Assembly (NCBI RefSeq): GCF_013185065.1
Contig: NZ_JAAVTO010000030.1
Coordinates: forward strand, 1 to 32,544
Length of the DNA stretch: 32,544 bases
Source of the DNA: Adlercreutzia sp. ZJ473
Lineage (GTDB): Bacteria > Actinomycetota > Coriobacteriia > Coriobacteriales > Eggerthellaceae
Direction: 5' to 3'
Shown here: one piece after another, positions 1 to 7,918 of the stretch
Position numbering within the stretch: position 1 is the stretch's first letter
Layout of the letters: every line of letters begins with the position of its first letter
Notes under the pieces: generated by a model
Told to the model about the DNA's origin: nothing
The model's input: the letters and a program-made list of their open reading frames with translations, nothing else
The model's database searches: none
Translations under genes and position numbers: made by a program

Positions 1-917
1 GGGCGGGCGGCCGCGGCCGCGGCGGCGGCCCGCCCGCCTTCCGCCCCTTCGCCATCCGCTTCCGCTTCCGCAGGCGCCTCCGCCCCTGCGAGCGCCTCCG
101 CTTCCGCAAGCCCTTCCGCCGCCGCGAGCTCCCCCGCTTCCGCAGGCTGCTGCGCGGAGTCGTGCTTGCCGTCGTAGATGGCCTTGACGGTCGCCTCGTC
201 GAGCTCTGCGGGCACGCCGTCGAACACCTTGCGCCCGCCCGAGAGCGCGATGACGCGGTCGGAGTACTCGAGCGCGAAGTCAACCTGGTGGAGGTTCACC
301 AAGCAGGCGATGCCCAGCTCGTCGGCCGCCCACCGCAGACGGTCCATCACCGTGCGCGAGGACTTGGGGTCGAGGCTCGCGATGGGCTCGTCGGCCAGCA
401 TGAGCAGCGGGTCCTGCACGAGCGAGCGCGCGATGCCCACGCGCTGCTTCTGCCCGCCCGAGAGCGAGTCGGCGCGCGCGTAGGCGAAGTCGCTCAGGCC
501 CACCTGCTCGAGCGCCTGGAACGCGCGGCGCTTCTCCTCCTCGGTGAAGATGCCCAGCGACCCGGCCAGGGACGACTTGTAGCCCAGCCGGCCCTGCAGC
601 ACGTTCTCCACGGCCGTGGAGCGCCCCACCAGGTTGTAGTGCTGGAACACCATGGCGATGCGGCGGCGCAGGGCGCGCAGCTCCCGCCTGCTCGCGGTGC
701 ACACCTCGCGCCCGTCGAACGCCACCACGCCCGAGGTGGGGACCACGAGCCGGTTCACGCAGCGCAGAAGCGTCGACTTGCCCGCGCCCGACGAGCCGAT
801 GATGCTCACGAACTCGCCGCGGCGCAGGCTGAACGTCACGTCATCGAGCGCGCGCGACCAGCCGTCGTAGCTCTTCGTGAGGTGGCTCACCGCCAGAAGA
901 GGGCTTTCCTCTCGCAT
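1..917 (-). CDS. phnC: Phosphonate/phosphite ABC importer ATPase PhnC, 3' end outside window
   Basis: Cytoplasmic ATPase of a phosphonate/phosphite/phosphate-type importer. Read on the minus strand from ATG 917 (SD GGGGAG just upstream). Walker A GSSGAGKST lies at residues 41-49, the ABC signature is LSGGQKQR, and Walker B LMLADEP is followed by IASLDP. The order of the PhnC core is complete by about nucleotide 180. After it the frame stays open to the window edge as an Ala/Glu/Gly-rich stretch containing a run of alanines, so the stop codon is not seen. This tail is unusual; typical PhnC proteins are about 250 residues and stop near the end of the ATPase domain. It may be a linker to a fused permease or simply a low-complexity tail. 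It lies 12 nt behind phnD in one operon. Family call is firm; the tail is unexplained. Confidence 0.93.
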   Translation of the reverse strand, partial: MREESPLLAVSHLTKSYDGWSRALDDVTFSLRRGEFVSIIGSSGAGKSTLLRCVNRLVVPTSGVVAFDGREVCTASRRELRALRRRIAMVFQHYNLVGRSTAVENVLQGRLGYKSSLAGSLGIFTEEEKRRAFQALEQVGLSDFAYARADSLSGGQKQRVGIARSLVQDPLLMLADEPIASLDPKSSRTVMDRLRWAADELGIACLVNLHQVDFALEYSDRVIALSGGRKVFDGVPAELDEATVKAIYDGKHDSAQQPAEAGELAAAEGLAEAEALAGAEAPAEAEADGEGAEGGRAAAAAAAAR

Positions 918-929
918 GGCCCGTCTCCC

Positions 930-2006
930 CTAGTTGCTGCTCAGCTTGCGGATGGGGTCATACCACGCGTCGTCGGTTCGCACGAAGCACTTCTTCTCCG
1001 AGTCCTTCTCGAAGATGCCCTTCGCGTTCTCGTCGTCGGGGTTGACGAAGATGCGCTCGTCGTTCGCCACGGCGTCCGAGCAGAAGTAGTCGATGATCTT
1101 GTTGCGGTCCTCGTCCGAGATGACGCCCTCGTTGAAGCAGAACGGCGCGTTGAGCACGGGCGTCGAGGCGATGATGGTGAAGCGCTTGCCGCGCACGGCG
1201 TCGAAGGGCGCCTCGGCGTCGGCCTTCACCTCGTACACCGAGCCGGGCATGTTGGCCTCGCCCGACACCAGGTTGAGGAACATGTCCACGTCGACGTCGT
1301 CGAAGGCGGCCACCTCGGCGTCGCCCGAGAGCAGGTTCACCGCCGAGCCCTGGTGCGAGTTGCCGAAGAGCACCTCGGAGAAGAACCCGCCGGCTTCGAG
1401 CAGCACGTCAGAGCTGTCGAGGCCGAACTCGCTCACGATGGCGGCGGAGGGGACCTTGAAGCCCGAGGTGGAGGTGGCGGTCACGAACGAGAACGACTTG
1501 CCCTTGATGTTCTCGATCGAGTAGCCCGCGCCGTCCTTGTACTGGTCGGCGTTCTCCTCGAGCACGCTGATGCGGCTGTAGTAGCAGGCGCCCTCGAGCC
1601 CGCCTTCCTCGTCGGAGTCGGTGAACGCCGCCTGCACCTGGGAGTTCTTCTTGTTCGCCTGCACGTAGCCCTCGGCGCCGAGCAGCGCCATGTGCGCCTT
1701 GCCCGTGGCGATCGACTCGATGGCGACGTTGTAGTCGGTGGTGGTGAGCAGCTCGGCCTTCCTGCCGCACGCAGCGGTGATGGCGGCGCCGATGGCCTCG
1801 CGCGAGGCGGTGAGGTCGCTGGCGGAGTTGTCGGGCAGCCACACCATGGTGACAGGCTCGCTGCTTGCGCCGCCCTGCGCCGCAGAGCTGCTCGAGCCTT
1901 CCTGGCTCCCTGACGAGCATCCCACGAATCCCCAGGTGAGCCCCATGAGTGCCAGAGCTGCCGTGCCCTTCACGAAGTGACGGCGGTCGATCGGTTGCGT
2001 CTCCAT
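930..2006 (-). CDS. phnD: Phosphonate/phosphite ABC transporter substrate-binding lipoprotein PhnD
   Basis: Extracytoplasmic solute-binding protein of 358 residues, first gene of the phnD-phnC unit. The N-terminus has a basic RRHFVKG segment, a hydrophobic stretch and a lipobox ending in VGC at about residue 30, so it is a lipoprotein, possibly exported by Tat because of the twin arginine. The body has PhnD family features: an IATGKAHMALLGAEGYV block, the FSFV..STSGFKVPSA ligand-loop block and a later D-DVD-F block. Substrate (phosphonate, phosphite or phosphate) cannot be told from sequence alone. SD GGAAGGA lies ahead of ATG 2006. A weak promoter candidate upstream on the minus strand has TTGACC (2140-2145) and TACTAT (2114-2119), but the spacer is 20 bp, which is long. 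Confidence 0.92.
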   Translation of the reverse strand: METQPIDRRHFVKGTAALALMGLTWGFVGCSSGSQEGSSSSAAQGGASSEPVTMVWLPDNSASDLTASREAIGAAITAACGRKAELLTTTDYNVAIESIATGKAHMALLGAEGYVQANKKNSQVQAAFTDSDEEGGLEGACYYSRISVLEENADQYKDGAGYSIENIKGKSFSFVTATSTSGFKVPSAAIVSEFGLDSSDVLLEAGGFFSEVLFGNSHQGSAVNLLSGDAEVAAFDDVDVDMFLNLVSGEANMPGSVYEVKADAEAPFDAVRGKRFTIIASTPVLNAPFCFNEGVISDEDRNKIIDYFCSDAVANDERIFVNPDDENAKGIFEKDSEKKCFVRTDDAWYDPIRKLSSN

Positions 2007-2280
2007 TCTTCACTTTCCTTCCTCGTCCCGCCTTGCGGGAGCGGGCCAGATGGCTTGTTGCGCCAGGCAAGCGGGAGTGGGAGGGGGACTCCGCTTGCGC
2101 CGGCATGGTGCCCATAGTAGGAGCGCCGTGTTTGAGGAAGGTCAAGTGCGCGCAAGGAAAGCGGACGAAGTTGGAAAAGATTCAGTCAAAGCCCAGGTGG
2201 GCGAAGCGGCGCTCACGCGTCGGGGTGGTTCCGCAGGGGCCGAAGCCGCGCCGTCGGAACCCCGCCCGCAGGACGTCCTC
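2007..2280. other. Intergenic region upstream of phnD, no gene seen
   Basis: No supported coding region on either strand. It should hold the phnD promoter; the only candidate seen is the weak one noted under phnD. The reading frames that cross it are shadows with atypical composition. Confidence 0.5.
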
Positions 2281-2340
2281 TATCATCCTTTATCTTCGTC
2301 TATCTTCGTCTATCTTCGTTTATCTTTCTTTATCATTCGT
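2281..2340. repeat. Six perfectly phased 10-bp direct repeats (TATCTTCGTC-like)
   Basis: Six consecutive decamers, each starting TATC: TATCATCCTT, TATCTTCGTC, TATCTTCGTC, TATCTTCGTT, TATCTTTCTT, TATCATTCGT. There are no gaps between copies. The unit is AT-rich within a GC-rich neighbourhood. The array sits about 275 bp upstream of phnD and beyond the terminator of the molybdoenzyme operon, so it belongs to no gene. A 10-bp period places every copy on nearly the same face of the helix, which would suit cooperative protein binding, but slippage of a simple repeat would look the same. Confidence 0.85.
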
Positions 2341-2412
2341 AAGTCCATCATGTTGCGCAGGTGGGAACCCGGCGAAGGCAAACCGCACCCATACGATCAG
2401 TCTTTCGAATCG

Positions 2413-2445
2413 CAAAAAAAGGGAGCAGCACGCGGCTGCTCCCTT
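2413..2445 (-). terminator. Rho-independent terminator of the molybdoenzyme operon
   Basis: A 9-bp stem GGGAGCAGC / GCTGCTCCC (2421-2429 with 2435-2443), five-base loop, followed on the minus strand by a run of seven T. It lies just after the stop of the membrane-anchor gene. Confidence 0.92.
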
Positions 2446-2469
2446 GCATTCGGCGCGCGCCTCCGAGAG

Positions 2470-3222
2470 CTACAGGATGCTTGCCATGTAAAAGCCGTAA
2501 CGAGAGACGCAAAGCGCCGCGACAGCAAGCACTGCCACGACTACGCTCGCCGTCCGGGGTGCAATCTTGCCTGCGCGGGTGACGAACGCCACCGCGCCAG
2601 CCGCGAGCGCCAGCGCAGCGCCGGCGCCGAGGCACAGCGCATCCTCCCCAAGCCCTGCGAATACAACCGCCTGCCAGGCAAGCACGCAGGCAAGCAGCAC
2701 GCCGAGCATGCCGAGCACCAGCGCAAGCGCGCCGTCAAGCTTACCGCGCAGCACCGCCCACAACGCCATGCCGGCGGCGAGGCCGCCGACGAGGAACAGC
2801 GGCAGCGTCGGCGCGGCAATCCACGCGACAACGCCGTACGTTGTCGCGTACGCTCGCGTCATCACGAGCATCAGCACGACGCCGATCACGGCGCCGACTA
2901 TGCGCACACCGCGCGATGCGCGCTTCTTCGACACGCAGAACACCAGGTCAACCGCGGCAACTACGCCAAGCGCGCACGCCGCGATGCCCTCCGAGGTGAG
3001 CGCGCTCGCGGGATTGTTGAGCACCGTCAGCGCCAGCGCAGGGCGCCCGAGGTGCCCGAGTGCGCCGAAGCAGCCCGCCGCCACCAACACGAGAGCGATC
3101 AGGGGGAACAGCCACGGGCGAGCGGTCTCGCGCTCGTCGGGGAACGTCGCCGCGCCCACGTAGGCGCCCGCAGCCAAGCCCGTGAGCACGGTGAACGCCA
3201 GCAAGGGGAATTCGGAAATCAT
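2470..3222 (-). CDS. DmsC-like membrane anchor subunit of molybdoenzyme
   Basis: Integral membrane protein of 250 residues, last gene of the A-B-TorD-C operon. It has about eight hydrophobic segments and starts MISEFPLLAFTVLTGLAAG, which resembles the beginning of DmsC/NrfD-type quinol-oxidising anchors. GHLGRP at about residues 56-61 is a motif common in DmsC proteins after the second helix. The expected role is to bind the catalytic dimer to the outer face of the membrane and pass electrons from menaquinol to the Fe-S subunit. Start ATG 3222 is preceded by a modest AGGACGG. Specific substrate unknown. Confidence 0.85.
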   Translation of the reverse strand: MISEFPLLAFTVLTGLAAGAYVGAATFPDERETARPWLFPLIALVLVAAGCFGALGHLGRPALALTVLNNPASALTSEGIAACALGVVAAVDLVFCVSKKRASRGVRIVGAVIGVVLMLVMTRAYATTYGVVAWIAAPTLPLFLVGGLAAGMALWAVLRGKLDGALALVLGMLGVLLACVLAWQAVVFAGLGEDALCLGAGAALALAAGAVAFVTRAGKIAPRTASVVVAVLAVAALCVSRYGFYMASIL

Positions 3223-3243
3223 GGTATACCAACCGTCCTAAGT

Positions 3244-4230
3244 CTAGTTGAGGGGAACAATCTCGTTGTCTACGATGCCGAACGGGCGCAGGGTCGCAAG
3301 CGCCGCGAGCGCGTCGTTCGCGGCGGCAAGCTGCTCGAAGCCGCCCGCCGCCTCCGCGGGCAGGGCGCCCGACTCCGCCCAGAACGCCGACTCCTCCAAG
3401 AGCACGACGTCCACCTGCGCAAACGCCGCGAGCGCCTCGAGCAGCTGCGGATAGAGCACCGCACGCGCACCCGCCTTGGAGTTGCGCACGCTCTTCGCGT
3501 ACACGCCGAGCCACGGCGTCAGGTGCGCGGAGGCGAACGCCTCTTGCGCCCTCAGCTGCCGCGCGAGGTCGTCGGCGCGTCGTGCGCGAAACGCCGCGAG
3601 CGAGCGCCCGGCCAGCTGCGCCATGAACGCGCACAGGGCGGACACATGGTCGTCGGGCACCGCCTGGACGCGCCGCAGGGAAAAGCCTTGCTCGCGATAA
3701 GCCGCGCGCACCGCAAGCGTGTTCGCCTGGAACAGCGCCGCATCGTGCGCGCCCGTGTACGGCGACTCGTACGGGGAGGCTGGCAGGGCGCCCGGGCCCA
3801 CGAACACGCGCACGTACTCATCGCGTGCGGCGTCGAGCAGCTCCGCCGCAGCCGTCGCGCCGAGGTGAGCAGGCGCCGACGGGCTCGCGGCGGCGTCAGC
3901 GGCTCCAACGGCCCCGGCCGCTCCAGAGCCATCGCCGGCGCCGCAGCAGCGCGCCCGCATGTCCGCCAGAAACGCCGCGAACCCCGCGAGCACATCGCTT
4001 CCCTGCGCGAGCTCCTCAACCACGTCCGCGGTCGCCTCGCTGAGAAGCGCCCCGAGAACCGCCTCGTCAGGCACGCCTCCCGTCAGCTTGTGAAAGAGCG
4101 TGTACAGGTGGGCGCGCGCCACCAGAAGCGCCTCGAGCTGCAGCGCGTCGCTTGCGCACTCGGCGCGCTCGGCGCCGCCAGCCCGCTCGTCCACGCGCCC
4201 GGCGTCTTCCCGCCCGGCACCGGCCGTCAT
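3244..4230 (-). CDS. TorD/DmsD-family molybdoenzyme maturation chaperone, long form
   Basis: Cytoplasmic all-helical chaperone expected to bind the Tat leader of the catalytic subunit and keep it competent for cofactor insertion. The family signature is clear: EYVRVFVGPG...PASPYESPY in the middle and VPDDHVSALCAFMAQL after it. At 328 residues it is longer than the usual 200-220: there is an acidic N-terminal extension of about 28 residues, an Ala/Gly-rich insertion after RARCCG, and a C-terminal extension of about 60 residues. The start ATG overlaps the stop of the Fe-S subunit gene (ATGA), which indicates translational coupling. A later internal start is possible but none has a better ribosome site. 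Confidence 0.88.
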   Translation of the reverse strand: MTAGAGREDAGRVDERAGGAERAECASDALQLEALLVARAHLYTLFHKLTGGVPDEAVLGALLSEATADVVEELAQGSDVLAGFAAFLADMRARCCGAGDGSGAAGAVGAADAAASPSAPAHLGATAAAELLDAARDEYVRVFVGPGALPASPYESPYTGAHDAALFQANTLAVRAAYREQGFSLRRVQAVPDDHVSALCAFMAQLAGRSLAAFRARRADDLARQLRAQEAFASAHLTPWLGVYAKSVRNSKAGARAVLYPQLLEALAAFAQVDVVLLEESAFWAESGALPAEAAGGFEQLAAANDALAALATLRPFGIVDNEIVPLN

Positions 4231-4805
4231 AGCGTGACCGCCTGAGCACCTTCGCGCAGCGCCGCCGCGGCGGGCGTCACCAAGACGTTCGGCGACGTGT
4301 AGGCTGCGCTCGGCAGGTACGGCAGCTCGCTCACCGCGTCGTCTCCGTACTTCGCGCGCAGCTCGTCCATATCGCCGAAGTCAAGCGCGCGCATGGGGCA
4401 CGCCGCCACGCAGACGGGCTGCATGTCAGCCGCGCGCAGGTCGATGCAGCTGTCGCATTTCACGATCATGCTGGTGACCTCGTCGAACTGCGGCGCTCCG
4501 TAGGGGCACGCCGCCATGCACATGCGACACTGCACGCACTTGCCGTCGTCGTGCAGCACGATGCCGCTCGCGTCTTTGTACATCGCCGTCGTGGGGCAGT
4601 TCGCCACGCACGCCGGGTTCTCGCAGTGGTTGCAGCTCATCACGTGGTGAAACAGCGCGGCGTCGGGGTACTCCCCGCACTCGAAGGTGTCCACGCGGCG
4701 GGGGCGCGGCCCGCACGCATGCATGTCGTGACGGTCCTTGCACGCCACCTGGCACGTGCGGCACCCGATGCAGCGCTGCATGTTGAAGTAGAATCCGTAA
4801 GCCAT
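4227..4805 (-). CDS. DmsB-like four-cluster [4Fe-4S] electron-transfer subunit
   Basis: 192-residue polyferredoxin. Four Cys groups are visible in order: CIGCRTCQVAC, CNHCENPACVANC, CVQCRMCMAAC and CDSC...CVAAC, each ending in the usual Pro or basic residue. It would carry electrons between the membrane anchor and the catalytic subunit. It has no signal peptide of its own, as usual for B subunits that are exported with the Tat-borne A subunit. SD AGGAGGAGACGGTC precedes ATG 4805, 12 nt after the catalytic gene. Confidence 0.95.
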   Translation of the reverse strand: MAYGFYFNMQRCIGCRTCQVACKDRHDMHACGPRPRRVDTFECGEYPDAALFHHVMSCNHCENPACVANCPTTAMYKDASGIVLHDDGKCVQCRMCMAACPYGAPQFDEVTSMIVKCDSCIDLRAADMQPVCVAACPMRALDFGDMDELRAKYGDDAVSELPYLPSAAYTSPNVLVTPAAAALREGAQAVTL

Positions 4806-4817
4806 GACCGTCTCCTC

Positions 4818-7715
4818 CTAGTTCTCGTTGCTCGCCGCGTACATGGCGGCGGGGTCGGCGAGGTACGCGGGCGCAGCCGCGTCGTCAACGCCTGCGGCGA
4901 AGAACGGCGCGCGCTCGAAGTCCTCGCACAGCGGCTCCCCGTCGTACTTCTTCACCTCGATGAGCAGGCTGTTGTAGCCGTTCAGGTGCGGGAAGTAGTT
5001 GGACAGCTGATGGTCGGAGAGCATCTGCTCGCTGCCGCCGCGGTCGATGATGTCCTCGGGATCGCTCTCGTCGAACACCGAGTGCACGCCATGCGGGATG
5101 GCGACGGTTCCGGGCATCATGGATTGCAGCGGCTGCGCGATGCGCAGCATCTTGCCGAAGTCGTTGAAGCACATGACGGTGTCGCCCGCCTCGATGCCGC
5201 GCTCGGCGGCGTCCGCGGCGTTCATGAACACCGGGTTGCGGAACGCCTCCTGCGTCCACGCCATGTTGTCGTAGCACGAATGCGCACGGCGCATGTAATG
5301 CGGGGTGAACGCCTGCAGGGGGAACTTGCCCTTCTCCTTGGTCTCCCAGTTCGCGAAGGTCTCCTGGTAGCCGCGGCGCGGCACGAAGTAGTTCGCATAG
5401 GGCTTGAGGGGCTCGTCGGCGAGACCCGTGCGGTTGACGTTGTCGGCCTTGAACTGGCAGTAGATCTCCAGCTTGCCGGAAACCGACGGGCGCGGCCAGG
5501 CGGTGTCGGCCACGACCACCGACTCGCCATCTTCCCCGATGCCCAGCTTGTCGTCGCGGTAGCCCACGTAGTTGCGCGCGTCATCCGCAGAGCGCGTGCA
5601 CACGTAGCAGCCGTCGGCCATGAACTGGTCGAAGGCCACCTTTCCCTCCTGGGTCGGATAGCTCGCGTGGTACTTCTCGTTGTCCTCGTCGGTCCAGGTG
5701 ATGACGGGCTCCCACTTCGACAGGTCGGGCGCCAGCTCGCGCATGCCCAAAAAGTAGCCGAGCCACTGGTCGTAGTTGCTCTTCGGGTAGGCGTCGTCGG
5801 GGTTCGCGCCCATGCGCTCGATGATCTCGCGGAACACCTGCTTCTCGTCGCGGGCCTCGTACAGCGGCTTGATGAGCGGGCGCCACGCCAGAAGAGCGTC
5901 CTTGCGCTGCTTCTGGCCGTTGCCGTCGCCGAACGGGCTCGGCCAGGCAAGCTCCCCCCAGCTCTCGTCGTCGTTGCCCTCCCAATGGGTGATAACCGGC
6001 AGGATGATGTCGGCGAACTGGGCCGTCAGCGACAGCTTGATCTCGAAGGACACGCACGTGTCGGCCTGTCGCATCACCTTGATGGCCGTATTCAGGTCGC
6101 CGCGCGTCTGCATGAAGTTCGAGTTGGTGGCGATCAGCAGGCGCGGGTTGACCTCCATCTCCTGCGCCTCATGATAGGTGGGCGTGTTGGCGCGCAGCTT
6201 CGTCGGGTCGTTCACCGCGTCGGAAGAGCCCAGGTCGAAGGGGCCGTCGGAGGTGGTGATGTACCTTCCGTCCAGCATGCAGCGCCACCAGGCGGGGCCT
6301 TCGATGTTCTTGCCGGGACCGGTCACCGCAGGCGAGCCCACCAAGTTGTCGATGTAGCCGTAGTCGCCGCCCGCGTGTTGGATGAGACGGTAGCCCGAGT
6401 CGCCCGCATCCCATGTGTAGATGGCCGCCGAGCCGTGGCCCGACTTGCCGTAGTGGCCGCCTAGGGCCGACACGGTCATGAACGCCTGGGGAAGGTTCTC
6501 CGCGCCCAGGTAGCGGGAGGAGGCGTAGCTGTGCAGGAAGACGACCTTGTTCTCCTTGCCCGCGAGCTCCGCGTACCAGGTGATGTCCTCCACCGGCGTG
6601 CCGCAGATCTCGGCTGCCCACTCCGGCGTCTTCGGCGTGTCATCGTAGGCGCCCAGCACGTAGTCGCGGAAGTTCTCGTCGAGCTTCGCGTCGGCCGGCA
6701 TGGTCTCAGGCGTGAACCCCACCGTGCGCTCGTTCACGAAGTCCCAGTCGATGACGTTGCCGCGCTCTTCGTCAAGGCGAATCATCTCGTAGATGACCGC
6801 CAGCAGAAACGCTGTGTCAGTGCCGGGGCGCACGCGAATCCAGCGAGCGTCCAGCGACGAGGCCGACTCGTTGTAGTTCGGCCCCACGTACACGAACTGC
6901 GTGCCGGACTTCTTGGCGTTGTGCAGCCAGTACATGGAGGAGTAGTGGCACCATGCGGGATTGCAGCCGTACAGCACGATGGTGTCGGCGTTCGGCAGGT
7001 CGTACTTGTCGGGCGCCATCATGATGTCGGGATGGTCGCCCCACGAGTACATGCCCAAAGCCTCGGTTTGGAAAGCCCACGTGCCGAACGACTCAACCTC
7101 GGAGTCGTAGATGGCGCCGCCGATGACGGGGAACATCGCCGAGCCGGGCGCCCAGCGCCAGGCGTTGCAGATGACGCCCTTCTCACCGTATTCCTCGTAG
7201 ACGCGCTTCAGCTCGTCGACCACGTAGGTCAGCGCCTCGTCCCAGCTGATGCGCTCCCACTCGTCCTTGCCGCGCAGCTCGCCGTGGGCGTTCTCGCCGC
7301 CGCCGGGCTGCCAGCTCTTGCGCTTCATGGGGTACTTGATGCGGTCGGCGTTGTACACCTGCTGGCGAAGCGAGCGCCCTCGCAGGCAGCCGCGCTGCTG
7401 GGGGCAGTCGAAGCTGTCGGCATGCGAGTCGTCGGTCTTCTGGCGCACCACCACGCCGTCGACCACGTAGCCCATGTTCAGGCACATCTGGTTGCAGTTC
7501 TGGTGGCAGTGGATGGGCATCCACTCGCCCTTCCCGTCGACGACCTCGTCATCATGCGCCACGGCGTCGTGCGGCGCGGCGCCCCCGTTCGCACCCGCCT
7601 CAGCGGCATGCGCCGTGCCCGCACCTGCGGCATGCGCCAGCGCAGCGGCAGCGGCAGCCCCTGCGCTCAGGTGCAGAAAGTCGCGGCGCTTGATGCTTCT
7701 GTCAAGAAGTGACAT
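4818..7715 (-). CDS. DMSO-reductase-family molybdopterin oxidoreductase catalytic subunit, Tat-exported
   Basis: 965 residues from ATG 7715, chosen because AAGGAGGAG lies 8 nt upstream and the protein then begins MSLLDRSIKRRDFLHLS, a proper Tat leader followed by an Ala-rich hydrophobic segment and an AHA cleavage region. An in-frame start 81 nt earlier has no such site. Cys70-X3-Cys74-X3-Cys78-X31-Cys110 is the FS0 [4Fe-4S] motif; LYGCNPAW, RPGTDTAFLLA and the C-terminal dinucleotide-binding region (MMPGTVAIPHGVHS) fit the family. The molybdenum ligand position is not obvious: the region before SWGDHPD has no clear Ser or Cys aligned with that of E. coli DmsA. Substrate therefore remains open; DMSO reductase is only the family name. 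First gene of the operon, divergent from a LysR regulator. Confidence 0.93.
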   Translation of the reverse strand: MSLLDRSIKRRDFLHLSAGAAAAAALAHAAGAGTAHAAEAGANGGAAPHDAVAHDDEVVDGKGEWMPIHCHQNCNQMCLNMGYVVDGVVVRQKTDDSHADSFDCPQQRGCLRGRSLRQQVYNADRIKYPMKRKSWQPGGGENAHGELRGKDEWERISWDEALTYVVDELKRVYEEYGEKGVICNAWRWAPGSAMFPVIGGAIYDSEVESFGTWAFQTEALGMYSWGDHPDIMMAPDKYDLPNADTIVLYGCNPAWCHYSSMYWLHNAKKSGTQFVYVGPNYNESASSLDARWIRVRPGTDTAFLLAVIYEMIRLDEERGNVIDWDFVNERTVGFTPETMPADAKLDENFRDYVLGAYDDTPKTPEWAAEICGTPVEDITWYAELAGKENKVVFLHSYASSRYLGAENLPQAFMTVSALGGHYGKSGHGSAAIYTWDAGDSGYRLIQHAGGDYGYIDNLVGSPAVTGPGKNIEGPAWWRCMLDGRYITTSDGPFDLGSSDAVNDPTKLRANTPTYHEAQEMEVNPRLLIATNSNFMQTRGDLNTAIKVMRQADTCVSFEIKLSLTAQFADIILPVITHWEGNDDESWGELAWPSPFGDGNGQKQRKDALLAWRPLIKPLYEARDEKQVFREIIERMGANPDDAYPKSNYDQWLGYFLGMRELAPDLSKWEPVITWTDEDNEKYHASYPTQEGKVAFDQFMADGCYVCTRSADDARNYVGYRDDKLGIGEDGESVVVADTAWPRPSVSGKLEIYCQFKADNVNRTGLADEPLKPYANYFVPRRGYQETFANWETKEKGKFPLQAFTPHYMRRAHSCYDNMAWTQEAFRNPVFMNAADAAERGIEAGDTVMCFNDFGKMLRIAQPLQSMMPGTVAIPHGVHSVFDESDPEDIIDRGGSEQMLSDHQLSNYFPHLNGYNSLLIEVKKYDGEPLCEDFERAPFFAAGVDDAAAPAYLADPAAMYAASNEN

Positions 7716-7766
7716 ATCTTGCTCTCCTCCTTCTTCCGTTCCGTGCCTTCGGAACCTCTGGACAGG

Positions 7767-7796
7767 AGAATACGGAGTAGACACAAGGTATGACAA
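7767..7796 (-). promoter_or_regulatory. Candidate promoter of the molybdoenzyme operon
   Basis: On the minus strand TTGTCA (7791-7796), 18 bp, TATTCT (7767-7772), about 50 nt ahead of the ATG. The -35 element lies inside the palindrome at 7786-7802. Confidence 0.6.
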
Positions 7797-7807
7797 TTAC
7801 CTATAAT
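7778..7807 (+). promoter_or_regulatory. Candidate promoter of the divergent LysR gene
   Basis: TAGACA (7778-7783), 18 bp, perfect TATAAT (7802-7807). It overlaps the opposite promoter, so the two are likely controlled together. Confidence 0.6.
7786..7802. promoter_or_regulatory. Palindromic operator AGGTA-N7-TACCT between divergent promoters
   Basis: Inverted repeat AGGTA TGACAAT TACCT, in the only AT-rich stretch of the intergenic region. Size and position fit the recognition site of a LysR-type regulator that controls its neighbour and itself. A related half, AAGGTATA, recurs at 7829-7836. Confidence 0.6.
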
Positions 7808-7918
7808 GTAAATAAAACTATGCTTGTAAGGTATATGCAGTGGTGAGCGGCTGAGGATGCGGGCGATCGAGCGCCTGCGGGACAGGCGCCCCACGGCAGC
7901 CGACGGAAGGAGCACGTC

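Noticed and set aside
162-1913. Long plus-strand open frame of 583 codons over phnC/phnD
   Set aside because: Composition (His/Arg/Val-rich, no domains) is that of the antisense of a GC-rich gene; phnC and phnD on the other strand carry all family motifs.
2050-4245. Plus-strand open frame of 731 codons
   Set aside because: Antisense shadow of the anchor and TorD genes; no ribosome site or recognisable domain.
4551-6464. Plus-strand open frame of 637 codons
   Set aside because: Antisense shadow of the molybdoenzyme genes.
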